Positions 12,805 through 21,127 of a stretch of DNA of 64,000 bases are shown piece by piece (the first letter of the stretch is position 1; the number at the start of each line of letters is the position of its first letter). Below the pieces are notes generated by a model, which saw nothing but the letters and a program-made list of their open reading frames with translations, was not told the DNA's origin and ran no database searches. The stretch is from Parvularcula sp038749595 (GTDB lineage: Bacteria > Pseudomonadota > Alphaproteobacteria > Caulobacterales > Parvularculaceae), in the NCBI GenBank assembly GCA_038749595.1, contig JBCDHW010000005.1:62001-126000 (forward strand), read 5' to 3'. A program made the position numbers and the translations under genes.

Positions 12805-15528
12805 ATGACCCACTCCGCTGAGACCATTGCCGAGCACGGCCTGACCCAAGACGAATATGACCGCTTTTGCGCCTCGATCGGGCGGGAGCCGTCGATGCTG
12901 GAGCTCGGGATTGTCTCGGTCATGTGGTCCGAGCACTGCAGCTACAAATCCTCGCGTCGGCACCTCAAGACCCTGCCCACCTCCGGGCCGCAGGTGATCC
13001 ACGGCCCCGGCGAGAATGCGGGCGTCGTCGATATCGGCGATGGCCAAGCCGCGATCTTCAAGATGGAGTCGCACAACCACCCGAGCTTCATCGAGCCCTA
13101 CCAAGGCGCGGCCACCGGCGTTGGCGGCATCATGCGCGACGTCTTCACCATGGGCGCGCGGCCCGTGGCGCTCCTCAACGCGCTCCGCTTTGGCGCGATC
13201 GATCATCCGAAGACGAAGCATCTCCTGTCGGGCGTGGTCGCGGGGATCGGCGGCTACGGCAATTGCATGGGCGTGCCGACGGTGGGCGGCGAGACCGGGT
13301 TCGATCGGCGCTACAACGGCAACATCCTGGTGAACGCCATGTGCGTCGGGATCGCTGATCAGGACAAAATTTTCCTGTCCGCCGCCAAGGGCGCGGGCAA
13401 TCCCGTCGTGTACGTCGGATCCAAGACCGGCCGCGACGGCATCCACGGCGCGACCATGGCGTCCGCTGAGTTCGATGAGGCGAGCGAAGAGAAACGCCCG
13501 ACCGTTCAGGTCGGCGACCCGTTCATGGAGAAGCTCCTGCTCGAAGCCTGCCTCGAGCTGATGGCCGAGGACGCCATCGTCGCGATCCAAGACATGGGCG
13601 CCGCTGGCCTCACCTCCTCGTCGGTGGAGATGGCCTCAGGCGGCCTCGCCCAAGGCGAAGGCGGCATTCACCTCAAGCTCGACGATGTTCCTCAGCGTGA
13701 GGACGGCATGACCGCCTACGAGATGATGCTGTCCGAGAGCCAAGAGCGTATGCTGATGGTTCTGAAACCTGGCGCTGAGGATAAAGCCCGCGCGATCTTT
13801 GAGAAGTGGGAGGTCGACTTCGCAGTTATTGGCCACACCACGGACAGTGGTAAGCTGGTCATCGAACATAAGGGCACTGTGGAGTGTGACCTGCCTCTAG
13901 GTCCCCTCGCTGATGAAGCGCCGAACTATGACCGTCCGCAGGCTGAGTTGACGCCGCCAACGCCGCTTGAGGATCCGAGTGCTGCGTTCACGGACGTTCA
14001 AGTGCACCTCACCCGCGGCGAGCAAGACCTTGGTAGCATTGTTGATGCGCTGATCACAGAGACCCTCTCTGGCGCTCAAGGCGTTGGCGCCATTGGCGTT
14101 TCCCAGACGGAGAGCACCGCGACCATCCACGCCCGCACCGCCTACGGCGCTGAGGCTTCGGTCTTGGACGCGTTCAAAACGGCCGCGCAAAACCTTGAGA
14201 CGGCGGGCGCCGTGACCAAAGTCCGCGCCGAGGACGAGACCGTGACCATCAACCTCGCCGACGCGCCAGGTGGGGACACGATGCTCCTAGCGCTCAGTAA
14301 GCTGATGGCTTCGCCAGAGCTTTGCTCGCGCCGCTGGATCACCCAGCAGTACGATCACACCGTCATGGCCGACACGATCGTCGTGGGCGGCGATGCCTCA
14401 GTCGTGCGGGTGCACGGAACAAACAAGGGCCTTGCGGTGACAGCGGATTGTACGCCCCGCTACTGCGCTATCGATCCTGTTGAAGGCGGCAAACAGGCCG
14501 TCGCCGAGGCCTGCCGCAACCTCTCCGCCGTCGGCGCTGAACCACTCGCCATCACCAACTGCCTCAACTTCGGCAATCCTGAAAAGCCTGAAATCATGGC
14601 AGGTTTCGTCGGCTGCATCCGCGGCCTGGGTGAAGCCGCCGAAGCGCTCGGAGCGCCCGTCGTCTCCGGCAATGTCTCGCTTTACAACGAGACCGACGGC
14701 GCACCCATTCCCCATACCCCTGCCATCGGCGCCGTTGGTCTGCTTACGGACGTTTCCAAACACGCAACGATCGGCGGCCTTGAAAGTGGCGATGCCCTCG
14801 TCGCCGTTGGCGTCACCCGCGGTCACTTGGGCCAGTCGCTCTACCTCAGAACGCTGTTTGGGATCGAAGACGGCTCGCCGCCCGCGGTCGACCTTGAAGC
14901 GGAGGCGAAGACTGGCGCCTTTATCCGCAAAGCAATCGCCGAGGAACGGGTTTCCGCCGTACACGATGTATCCGATGGCGGAATCCTTGTCGCCGCGGCG
15001 GAAATGTGCCTTGCCGCGGGCACGGGTCTCGCCCTCACCACCGCCATCAGTGCACGGAAGGCGGCCTTCTGGTTCGGCGAAGACCAGGCCCGTTACCTCT
15101 GCGCCGTACCCGCGGAGAGCGCCGATAACTTCGTCCTGAAGGCCGCGATGGCCGGCCTCCAGGCCAGCCGCCTTGGGATTTTCGGCGGCGATGATATTAT
15201 CCTCGACGGCACCGACAGGTTGGCTGTCACCACGCTGTCGGCGATGCATGAAGCCACACTCCCTGAACTCTACCGCTTAGAAGAGGACCATCTGATGCCG
15301 ATGAAAGAAAGCGAGATCAAAGAGATGGTCCTGGCGGCGATGCCGGACGCTGAGATCGAGATCGAAGATCTCGCAGGCGACGGCGACCATTACCGTGCAC
15401 GGATCACCTCCGCCGCCTTCAACGGCCTCAACCGTGTGCAGCAGCACCAGCTCGTCTACCGCGCCCTCGGCGGAAAAATGGGCGGTGTGCTCCACGCGTT
15501 GGCGCTCGAGACGAAGGGCAAGGAGTAG
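12805..15528 (+). CDS. purL: FGAM synthase subunit PurL with an internal ~90-aa insert and an in-frame C-terminal BolA domain
   Basis: This is the ATP-dependent amidotransferase of purine synthesis (FGAR to FGAM). From ATG 12805 the protein has 907 residues against about 740 for small-type PurL. Residues 1 to about 395 and 487-830 are the two AIR-synthetase-like halves, with ESHNHPSFIEPYQGAATG near residue 87, a TVGGETGFD loop and later VSGNVSLYNET. Residues about 396-486 are extra, with predicted beta-alpha-beta-beta-alpha-beta order. Residues 831-907 (from ATG 15295) are a full BolA/IbaG-type domain (AGDGDHY, VQQHQLVY, GGVLHALAL). No stop separates PurL from BolA, yet AGAGGA precedes ATG 15295, so BolA might also be made alone. 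A sequencing or assembly error at the junction cannot be excluded. Confidence 0.93.
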   Translation: MTHSAETIAEHGLTQDEYDRFCASIGREPSMLELGIVSVMWSEHCSYKSSRRHLKTLPTSGPQVIHGPGENAGVVDIGDGQAAIFKMESHNHPSFIEPYQGAATGVGGIMRDVFTMGARPVALLNALRFGAIDHPKTKHLLSGVVAGIGGYGNCMGVPTVGGETGFDRRYNGNILVNAMCVGIADQDKIFLSAAKGAGNPVVYVGSKTGRDGIHGATMASAEFDEASEEKRPTVQVGDPFMEKLLLEACLELMAEDAIVAIQDMGAAGLTSSSVEMASGGLAQGEGGIHLKLDDVPQREDGMTAYEMMLSESQERMLMVLKPGAEDKARAIFEKWEVDFAVIGHTTDSGKLVIEHKGTVECDLPLGPLADEAPNYDRPQAELTPPTPLEDPSAAFTDVQVHLTRGEQDLGSIVDALITETLSGAQGVGAIGVSQTESTATIHARTAYGAEASVLDAFKTAAQNLETAGAVTKVRAEDETVTINLADAPGGDTMLLALSKLMASPELCSRRWITQQYDHTVMADTIVVGGDASVVRVHGTNKGLAVTADCTPRYCAIDPVEGGKQAVAEACRNLSAVGAEPLAITNCLNFGNPEKPEIMAGFVGCIRGLGEAAEALGAPVVSGNVSLYNETDGAPIPHTPAIGAVGLLTDVSKHATIGGLESGDALVAVGVTRGHLGQSLYLRTLFGIEDGSPPAVDLEAEAKTGAFIRKAIAEERVSAVHDVSDGGILVAAAEMCLAAGTGLALTTAISARKAAFWFGEDQARYLCAVPAESADNFVLKAAMAGLQASRLGIFGGDDIILDGTDRLAVTTLSAMHEATLPELYRLEEDHLMPMKESEIKEMVLAAMPDAEIEIEDLAGDGDHYRARITSAAFNGLNRVQQHQLVYRALGGKMGGVLHALALETKGKE

Positions 15529-15548
15529 AGCCCATCCTTCGGAACGCG

Positions 15549-15944
15549 CTAAAGCAGCGGTCGGGGATCAAAGTAGAGCCTGATCGCACTGATCGCGCCA
15601 TCGTCGAACGTCACACAGTGAACCTCTTCGACGTCACGATCACCAACACGAAGCGCAAGCTCCGCACACCCACCTTCTGGACCCTCAAAAGACTGCCTCA
15701 CCTCGATCACCGCGACGGAAGGCGAGACCTGGCTCAAAAACGCAGCAACCTGATCGCGGCCAACGATCGGCTCAGCCAAGAGAGGCCCAGAAAAGGTCAC
15801 GTTCTCGGCAAGGGGTAACCCGTCAACGGCATTCTTATCGAACACGTCAATATATATGCTAAGAAGCGCTTCGTGCTGATCATTCGGAAGACCCGTACAG
15901 CTACTGAATGCCGCGGCTGCCAGCCACAACACAGCGTTCCGCAT
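15549..15944 (-). CDS. SnoaL/NTF2-like lipoprotein
   Basis: The 131-residue product has an N-terminal export signal with a probable lipobox (FSSC, Cys at about 16). The remainder fits the NTF2-like cone fold: an initial helix (EALLSIYIDVFDKN), a LPLAENVTFSGPLL strand region, a VGRDQVAAFL helix and a closing IRLYFDPRPLL strand. SnoaL-like proteins include isomerases and binding modules; no catalytic set is obvious here. It is convergent with purL, 20 bases away, and shares its strand with the protease downstream. Confidence 0.7.
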   Translation of the reverse strand: MRNAVLWLAAAAFSSCTGLPNDQHEALLSIYIDVFDKNAVDGLPLAENVTFSGPLLAEPIVGRDQVAAFLSQVSPSVAVIEVRQSFEGPEGGCAELALRVGDRDVEEVHCVTFDDGAISAIRLYFDPRPLL

Positions 15945-15984
15945 GCCGCACCTCCTCGCCCAAGTGATAGTCTTGGTCTGCCGC

Positions 15985-17304
15985 TTACGGACGAAGTGTC
16001 TCGTAAAATAGGGTATCGCCGCGGCGCACCAGAACTTTCACCGGGCCCGAGCGGGCGTCGCGCAGGGCGCCGAGGTGGCTGTTCATCGCCTCAACCGTCG
16101 TCGCCTGGTCCCAACCGACCTCAAGGATCACGTCGCCCGGCTGAAGGATCGAGCCGGAGAGATGGTGGCTGACGCCGGTCACAACGACGCCCTTGGTCCC
16201 GAACGGCAGATCGTACTGGTTGATCAGATCCACCGACACGGTCTGCATGGTCATCCCGGCAATCTGCATACCCGCCTGCTGCTGGCTGGTCGGGGCGGGC
16301 GGCAGCTGGCTCAGCCGCTCTTCGCGCGTCACGAGCACAACATTCAGCGCCGTCTGCACGCCATCTCGATTGACCACCACAGGCACCGGTTCGCCGATCG
16401 GCGCATCCGCAATAATCTGCGTCAGCTGGCGGCGCCCTTTGACCCGCTCGCCGCCGAACGTCAGAATCACATCACCCGCTTGCAAACCGGACATCGCCGC
16501 CGGGCCGTCGCTGACCGCGATACCGGTCACCAGCGCGCCCTCCGAGCGGTTAAGCCCGAGACGCTCCCGCGTCTCCCAATCCACATCGTCAAGATACGCG
16601 CCGAGGTAACCGCGCCGCGTCCGGCCTGTCTCAATCAATTGTTGCACCACGGGCTTGGCGATTTCCGAGGGGATAGCGAAACCGACCCCAACGCTGCCGC
16701 CCGATTGGCTGAAAATCACTGTATTCACACCGATCACGCGGCCGCGGCGATCGAAAAGCGGACCGCCGGAATTGCCGCGGTTGATGGCTGCGTCGGTCTG
16801 GATGAACTTGTCATAGAGACCCGCGCCGATATCGCGGCTTTGCCCAGAAATGATGCCAGCGCTCACCGAGCTGCCGACGCCAAACGGGTTGCCGATCGCC
16901 AAAACCCAGTCGCCGACCCTGGCGGTTTTGCTGTTGCCAAAGTTCAGAGAGGGGAAGCGCCGGTCCGGATCAACGATCTTCAGCACGGCCAAGTCAGTTT
17001 CAACGTCCCGCCCCTGGATCGTCACATCATATTGGCGGTCATCCCCAAACGTGACGATCAGATCCGACGACTCGGCGATCACGTGGTTGTTGGTGACGAT
17101 GTAGCCAGAATTATCAATGACAAAGCCGGAGCCCAGCGCGCGTGGCTCAGACTGCGGCCCGCCAGGCAGCATCGAAACGTTGACCACCGAAGGCAGCACC
17201 CGATCCGCCAGCTCGGCAAAACTGTCAGGCGTGGCCCGCGCGGGCGCCAGCGCAACGACCAAAACAAGGCACAAACGGAAAGCAAAAACGGCGGCGCGCG
17301 TCAT
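15985..17304 (-). CDS. Periplasmic serine protease, DegP/HtrA family
   Basis: I start at ATG 17302-17304, immediately before a signal peptide (MTRAAVFAFRLCLVLVVALA); the longer frame to 17364 has no such sense. The trypsin-like domain carries the full triad: His74 in TNNHVIAES, Asp104 in ETDLAVLKI and Ser179 in RGNSGGPLF. Two PDZ domains follow (about residues 235-325 and 350-435), giving the DegP/DegQ layout of 439 residues that degrades or refolds misfolded envelope proteins. It is divergent from the FMN-riboswitch operon. No sigma-E promoter was recognised. Confidence 0.94.
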   Translation of the reverse strand: MTRAAVFAFRLCLVLVVALAPARATPDSFAELADRVLPSVVNVSMLPGGPQSEPRALGSGFVIDNSGYIVTNNHVIAESSDLIVTFGDDRQYDVTIQGRDVETDLAVLKIVDPDRRFPSLNFGNSKTARVGDWVLAIGNPFGVGSSVSAGIISGQSRDIGAGLYDKFIQTDAAINRGNSGGPLFDRRGRVIGVNTVIFSQSGGSVGVGFAIPSEIAKPVVQQLIETGRTRRGYLGAYLDDVDWETRERLGLNRSEGALVTGIAVSDGPAAMSGLQAGDVILTFGGERVKGRRQLTQIIADAPIGEPVPVVVNRDGVQTALNVVLVTREERLSQLPPAPTSQQQAGMQIAGMTMQTVSVDLINQYDLPFGTKGVVVTGVSHHLSGSILQPGDVILEVGWDQATTVEAMNSHLGALRDARSGPVKVLVRRGDTLFYETLRP

Positions 17305-17420
17305 AGTCAGATCCCCAAACCTCACAATTCCTAACCCAGAACAGCTTTCTGAAAAAGGCAACATCGTCGCCCCCAGCTTGTCACATTCCGCATGGGAGCC
17401 TAGATGCGATCACACATAAG

Positions 17421-17608
17421 CTTTCGGGGCGGGGTGGAAGTCCCCACCGGCGGTAATCAAAGCCTTGTTTTAACACGTCTTTGTCAGCCCGCGAGCCGAA
17501 GCTGTCGGGGCTATACTGCAACACGACGCGGCGCCCATCACGACGACAGCAGAAGCAGGAACCGGTGCGATTCCGGTGCCGACGGTCATAGTCCGGATGG
17601 TAGAAAGC
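17421..17608 (+). ncRNA. FMN riboswitch (RFN element)
   Basis: The conserved blocks appear in order: TTTCGGGGCGGGGTGGAAG, CCCCACCGGCGGTAATC, AGCCCGCGAGC, then GGAACCGGTGCGATTCCGG, GCCGACGGTCATAGTC and CGGATGGTAGAAAG. These build the P1-P6 junction that binds flavin mononucleotide. The stretch between the first blocks and GCAGGAACC is longer than average. The riboswitch controls the ribD-ribE-ribB-ribH-folE operon, which begins 140 bases later; the element is known to lower expression when FMN is plentiful. Confidence 0.96.
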
Positions 17609-17664
17609 TCGGCCTGCGGCGCTGTGCGGCTTTCCGTGCAGCCCCAGACGCTCGGATTGCGGCT

Positions 17665-17748
17665 GCGCGTCAACGGACGCGCCTGCGCCCATCCGTGTGT
17701 CCCTGGTTGGTGCGCCCCTTTTGCTTGAAACGAAAGGAACGGCGCAGG
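17665..17748 (+). promoter_or_regulatory. Expression platform with Shine-Dalgarno sequestering stem
   Basis: CCTGCGCC at 17682-17689 is an exact complement of GGCGCAGG at 17741-17748, which ends one base before the TTG start of ribD. The adjoining hairpin GCGCGTC-aacg-GACGCGC (17665-17682) shares one base with the sequestering strand. No T-rich terminator is seen. This layout fits translational control, with the ribosome site hidden when FMN is bound, as in many proteobacterial FMN switches. The pairing is seen; the switching is inferred. Confidence 0.6.
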
Positions 17749-17749
17749 T

Positions 17750-18847
17750 TTGAACCCCGCCCAGTACATATTGAGAGCCGTGGAGCTCGCCCGGCGCGCG
17801 GAAGGGTTCACCCACCCGAACCCGATGGTCGGCTGTGTCTTGGTCAAGGACGACCGCGTGATCGCCGAAGGCTGGCACCGCGGCCCGGGCCAGGAGCATG
17901 CCGAAGCCATGGCGCTCCGCTTGGCGGGCGCAGAGGCTCAGGGCGCGACAGCATACGTAACGCTCGAACCGTGCAACCATTTCGGCCGTACCCCGCCATG
18001 CGCCAATGCATTGATCGAAGCGGACGTCGCCCGCGTCGTTTATGGCATGCGCGACCTCAACCCGTTAGCGGAAGGCGGCGCAGCGGCTCTCAAAGCAGCA
18101 GGCATTCCCGCAGAGCTTGGCCCAGCCGAAGCGCGTTCGGCGTGTGCGGAGCTTATTCGCCCGTGGGTGCACACAATGAAATGCTGGCGCCCATGGGTCA
18201 CGGCCAAGCTCGCCATGACCCTCGATGGGTTCACAGCAACGCAAACCGGCGAATCGCAATGGATCACCGGCCCCGAAGCGCGGCAGCGCGGCCATGACCT
18301 TCGTCAGCGTACGGATGCCATCATTGTCGGTATCGAGACAATCCTCGCCGACGACCCAAGCCTCGATCCCCGGCCCGACGGGCGCACACCCGCGCCGAGC
18401 CGTAAGGTCGTACTCGACAGTACCCTGAGGACACCGCCAAGTGCACGTCTTCTGAAAAGTCCAGGACCTACACTGATCATCGGATACGAAACCGCCGACA
18501 AAGCCCGCGCGGCAGCTCTCGAAGACGCCGGCGCGGAAGTCGAGCTTTTGTCTGGAGACAACAACCGTCCGGCACTTCCCGAAGTGCTTCGATACTTACA
18601 CGGACGAGGTCATGTCGATGTCATGATCGAGGGAGGCGGCCGCGTTCTTGGCACCGCATTCGACGAAAACGTCGTTGATGAGGTTTGGGCATTCACTGCA
18701 CCAATCCTGCTCGGAGGCGGCCGTCCAGCAATCGCTGGGACAGGCGCCGAGCGATTGCGTGACGCGTTCCGGCTTATACAGACGAAGAGCGAAACCCTCG
18801 GTCGAGACTTCCTCGTTCGCGGGATCAGGGAAAGAGTGGTAAACTGA
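17750..18847 (+). CDS. ribD: Bifunctional diaminohydroxyphosphoribosylaminopyrimidine deaminase / uracil reductase RibD
   Basis: This catalyses the second and third steps of riboflavin synthesis. The N-terminal deaminase domain (1-145) has the zinc set H50-A-E52 and PCNHFGRTPPC (Cys75, Cys84). The C-terminal reductase domain (about 148-360) includes the TLDGFTAT and MIEGGGRVLGTAF motifs for NADPH and substrate. The start is TTG 17750; no ATG is available upstream of the first conserved residues. It is the first gene after the FMN riboswitch, and its stop overlaps the ribE start (TGATG). Confidence 0.95.
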   Translation: MNPAQYILRAVELARRAEGFTHPNPMVGCVLVKDDRVIAEGWHRGPGQEHAEAMALRLAGAEAQGATAYVTLEPCNHFGRTPPCANALIEADVARVVYGMRDLNPLAEGGAAALKAAGIPAELGPAEARSACAELIRPWVHTMKCWRPWVTAKLAMTLDGFTATQTGESQWITGPEARQRGHDLRQRTDAIIVGIETILADDPSLDPRPDGRTPAPSRKVVLDSTLRTPPSARLLKSPGPTLIIGYETADKARAAALEDAGAEVELLSGDNNRPALPEVLRYLHGRGHVDVMIEGGGRVLGTAFDENVVDEVWAFTAPILLGGGRPAIAGTGAERLRDAFRLIQTKSETLGRDFLVRGIRERVVN

Positions 18848-19443
18848 TGTTCACGGGACTGATTGAAGAGCTCGGCACAGTCGAGGCGCTGACCGATACC
18901 GGAAACGGCGTTGATCTCGTCGTACGTGCGACGACTGTTCTCGAGGATGCACAACTCGGCGATTCCATTTGTATTCAGGGTGTTTGCCTAACGATCGCAG
19001 AGCAAACGCCGTCGACCGCAACGTTTGGATTGGCGCCGGAGACCCTCCGGGTAACGAGCCTTGGTACACTGAACGTCGGGGATCCGGTGAACCTCGAGCG
19101 CGCGCTTCTTCCGACGACGCGCATGGGCGGACACTATGTCCAAGGGCACGTCGATGGCACAGGAACGGTGCAATCCATACGCGAAGATGGCGACGCGCTG
19201 TGGGTCACAATTGAAGCGCCCACGGATCTTCTGACCTATATCGTCAAGAAAGCCTACATCGCGATCGATGGTACCAGCCTGACGGTCACCGACGTCACCA
19301 ACGAAACATTCAGTGTGATGCTTATTCGGCATACCCAGCCACGCATCACCCTACCCACCAAGAAACCTGGCGACCGCGTCAACCTCGAGGTCGACATTAT
19401 GGCAAAGTTTGCAGAGAAAATTGTGAAGGAGCGCATGGCATGA
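18847..19443 (+). CDS. ribE: Riboflavin synthase alpha subunit RibE
   Basis: This 198-residue enzyme dismutates two 6,7-dimethyl-8-ribityllumazine molecules to riboflavin. It shows the duplicated lumazine-binding barrels: MFTGLIEELGTVEAL at the start of the first, then MGGHYVQGHVDGTG at the second, with a C-terminal trimerisation helix (IMAKFAEKIV). It overlaps ribD by one base and ribB by four, so translation of the three genes is coupled. Control comes from the upstream FMN riboswitch. Confidence 0.95.
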   Translation: MFTGLIEELGTVEALTDTGNGVDLVVRATTVLEDAQLGDSICIQGVCLTIAEQTPSTATFGLAPETLRVTSLGTLNVGDPVNLERALLPTTRMGGHYVQGHVDGTGTVQSIREDGDALWVTIEAPTDLLTYIVKKAYIAIDGTSLTVTDVTNETFSVMLIRHTQPRITLPTKKPGDRVNLEVDIMAKFAEKIVKERMA

Positions 19444-20078
19444 CAGGATTTGTCAGTGTCGAGAAGGCTGCGCAGGCACTAGCCGCCGGCAAGATGGTCA
19501 TCATCGCCGATGATGAAGGCCGCGAGAACGAGGGCGACCTCGTCATCGGTGCTGAGTTCGCCGACGCCGCGGCGATCAACTTCATGGCGATGTACGGTCG
19601 AGGCCTCGTTTGCTGCGCCCTCGATGCGGCGATTATAAAGCGGTTACGGCTGAAACCTATGGTTGCTCAAGAGGATAACAAATCAGGGTTCGGAACAGCC
19701 TTCACCATCTCGGTTGAGGCGCGAGAAGGCGTCAGCACTGGAATCTCCGCGGCTGACCGTGCACGGACCGTCGAGGTGCTGATTGATCCTGAGAGCGCGC
19801 CAAGTGATCTGGTCGCGCCTGGACACATGTTCCCCTTGCGTGCGCAGCCCGGCGGCGTCCTCTCACGCGGTGGCCAGACCGAGGCTTCGGTGGACCTCGC
19901 CAAGCTCGCAGGCCTGCGTCCTGGCGCGGTGATTTGTGAGATCATGAACGATGACGGCACAATGGCCCGCCGTCCGGAGCTTGAGACGTTCTCTGAGAAA
20001 CACGACATCCCCATCACAACCACCGAAGCGTTGAAGCAATATTTCCTTGCCGCGCGCGGTGCTCTGGCTGCGGAGTAA
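19440..20078 (+). CDS. ribB: 3,4-dihydroxy-2-butanone 4-phosphate synthase RibB (no GTP cyclohydrolase II domain)
   Basis: This makes the four-carbon unit of riboflavin from ribulose 5-phosphate. The 212 residues carry DDEGRENEGDLVIGAE for Mg and substrate binding, GISAADRARTV, and GHMFPLRAQPGGVLSRGGQTEA, all hallmarks of the domain. Many alphaproteobacteria have a RibBA-type protein with a second, GTP-cyclohydrolase-II-like domain; here the protein stops after the RibB domain. No ribA is in the window, so GTP cyclohydrolase II must be encoded elsewhere. Confidence 0.95.
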   Translation: MTGFVSVEKAAQALAAGKMVIIADDEGRENEGDLVIGAEFADAAAINFMAMYGRGLVCCALDAAIIKRLRLKPMVAQEDNKSGFGTAFTISVEAREGVSTGISAADRARTVEVLIDPESAPSDLVAPGHMFPLRAQPGGVLSRGGQTEASVDLAKLAGLRPGAVICEIMNDDGTMARRPELETFSEKHDIPITTTEALKQYFLAARGALAAE

Positions 20079-20082
20079 CAGC

Positions 20083-20553
20083 ATGAAACGCATTGAAGGT
20101 AACGCTAACGGCAAGGGACTCCGCGTCTGCTTGATCGACACAGGGTGGAATGATTTTATCGTCAGCCGACTGACGGAGGGCGCGCTCGCCACCCTGAAAA
20201 AGCACGGCGTGGCCGATGATGATGTTACCTACGTCACCGTCCCCGGAGCGTTTGAAATCCCCCTAGCGGCAAAAACTGCAGCAGAAACAGGCCGATACGA
20301 TGCAGTCATCGCACTTGGCTGCGTGATCCGCGGAGCCACAGCCCACTTCGACTTCGTCGCGGGAGAAGCCGCCAAAGGCATCGCCAAAGTCAGTCTAGAC
20401 ACAGGCATACCTGTGGTCTTCGGTGTACTGACCACAGAAACCGTTGAACAAGCCATGGACCGTGCAGGGATTAAACTTGGCAACAAAGGCGCCGAAGCCG
20501 CCAGCGTTGCCGTCGAAACTGCGCGCACTCTGCAAGCCATCAAGGAGGGTTAA
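20083..20553 (+). CDS. ribH: 6,7-dimethyl-8-ribityllumazine synthase RibH
   Basis: This condenses the RibB and RibD-pathway products to lumazine in an icosahedral or pentameric cage. ATG 20083 follows GGAG of the ribB end; the longer frame from 20047 merely translates ribB DNA. Motifs are the substrate loop VPGAFEIPLAA, LGCVIRGATAHFDFVA (with catalytic His) and FGVLTTETVEQAM. The 156-residue length is standard. folE begins on the very next base after its stop. Confidence 0.95.
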   Translation: MKRIEGNANGKGLRVCLIDTGWNDFIVSRLTEGALATLKKHGVADDDVTYVTVPGAFEIPLAAKTAAETGRYDAVIALGCVIRGATAHFDFVAGEAAKGIAKVSLDTGIPVVFGVLTTETVEQAMDRAGIKLGNKGAEAASVAVETARTLQAIKEG

Positions 20554-21120
20554 ATGAATCGTCCATCACGCGAAGATGCTGAGAATGCCGTCCGTACACT
20601 CCTCACTTACATTGGGGACAACCCTGACCGGGAAGGCCTGATCGACACGCCAAAGCGGTTCGTCGGCGCCTACGATGAGTGGTTCCGCGGATACAACGAA
20701 GACCCCGAAGCGCTCCTTGGGCGGACGTTTGACGATGTTGGCGGCTACGACGACATCGTTCTCATGAAGGATATCCGGTTCGAGAGTCACTGCGAACACC
20801 ACGTGGCGCCTATGCTCGGCACGGCACACGTCGCCTACCTCCCTTCGGAACGGGTGGTCGGCATCTCAAAGCTGGCGCGGGTCGTGGAAGCGTTCTCAAA
20901 GCGCCTGCAAAGCCAAGAGACGCTCACGGAGCAAATTGCTCAGACTATTGATAAGGTATTGAAACCGAGGGGTGTTGCCGTGATTATGTCGGGTACGCAC
21001 CAGTGTATTGCCACCCGCGGCATCCATAAACCCGAAGTGGCCTGCGTAACCCGCACGCTTTTGGGTGAGTTCAAAACAGATAGGCATCTGCTCAGTGAGC
21101 TGATGGACCTTATCCGCTGA
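20554..21120 (+). CDS. folE: GTP cyclohydrolase I FolE
   Basis: This 188-residue enzyme converts GTP to dihydroneopterin triphosphate for folate and queuosine. The FolE signatures are SHCEHHVAPMLGTAHVAYLP and, later, GTHQCIATRGIHKP; Cys and His of these form the zinc site, so this is the zinc-dependent type IA. GGAGG lies just before the ATG. It directly follows ribH (TAA-ATG) with no promoter space, so FMN would also govern folate entry. In related genomes the gene after ribH is usually nusB. Confidence 0.94.
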   Translation: MNRPSREDAENAVRTLLTYIGDNPDREGLIDTPKRFVGAYDEWFRGYNEDPEALLGRTFDDVGGYDDIVLMKDIRFESHCEHHVAPMLGTAHVAYLPSERVVGISKLARVVEAFSKRLQSQETLTEQIAQTIDKVLKPRGVAVIMSGTHQCIATRGIHKPEVACVTRTLLGEFKTDRHLLSELMDLIR

Positions 21121-21127
21121 GGACAGG

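Noticed and set aside
12268..13590. Long minus-strand frame of 440 residues across the purL start
   Set aside because: It is antisense to purL, whose protein motifs are clear; its composition is that of a shadow frame.
14398..15249. 283-residue minus-strand frame inside purL
   Set aside because: Shadow of purL; no recognisable domain.
16075..17334. 419-residue plus-strand frame
   Set aside because: It mirrors the DegP-like gene on the other strand, which has a signal peptide, triad and PDZ domains.
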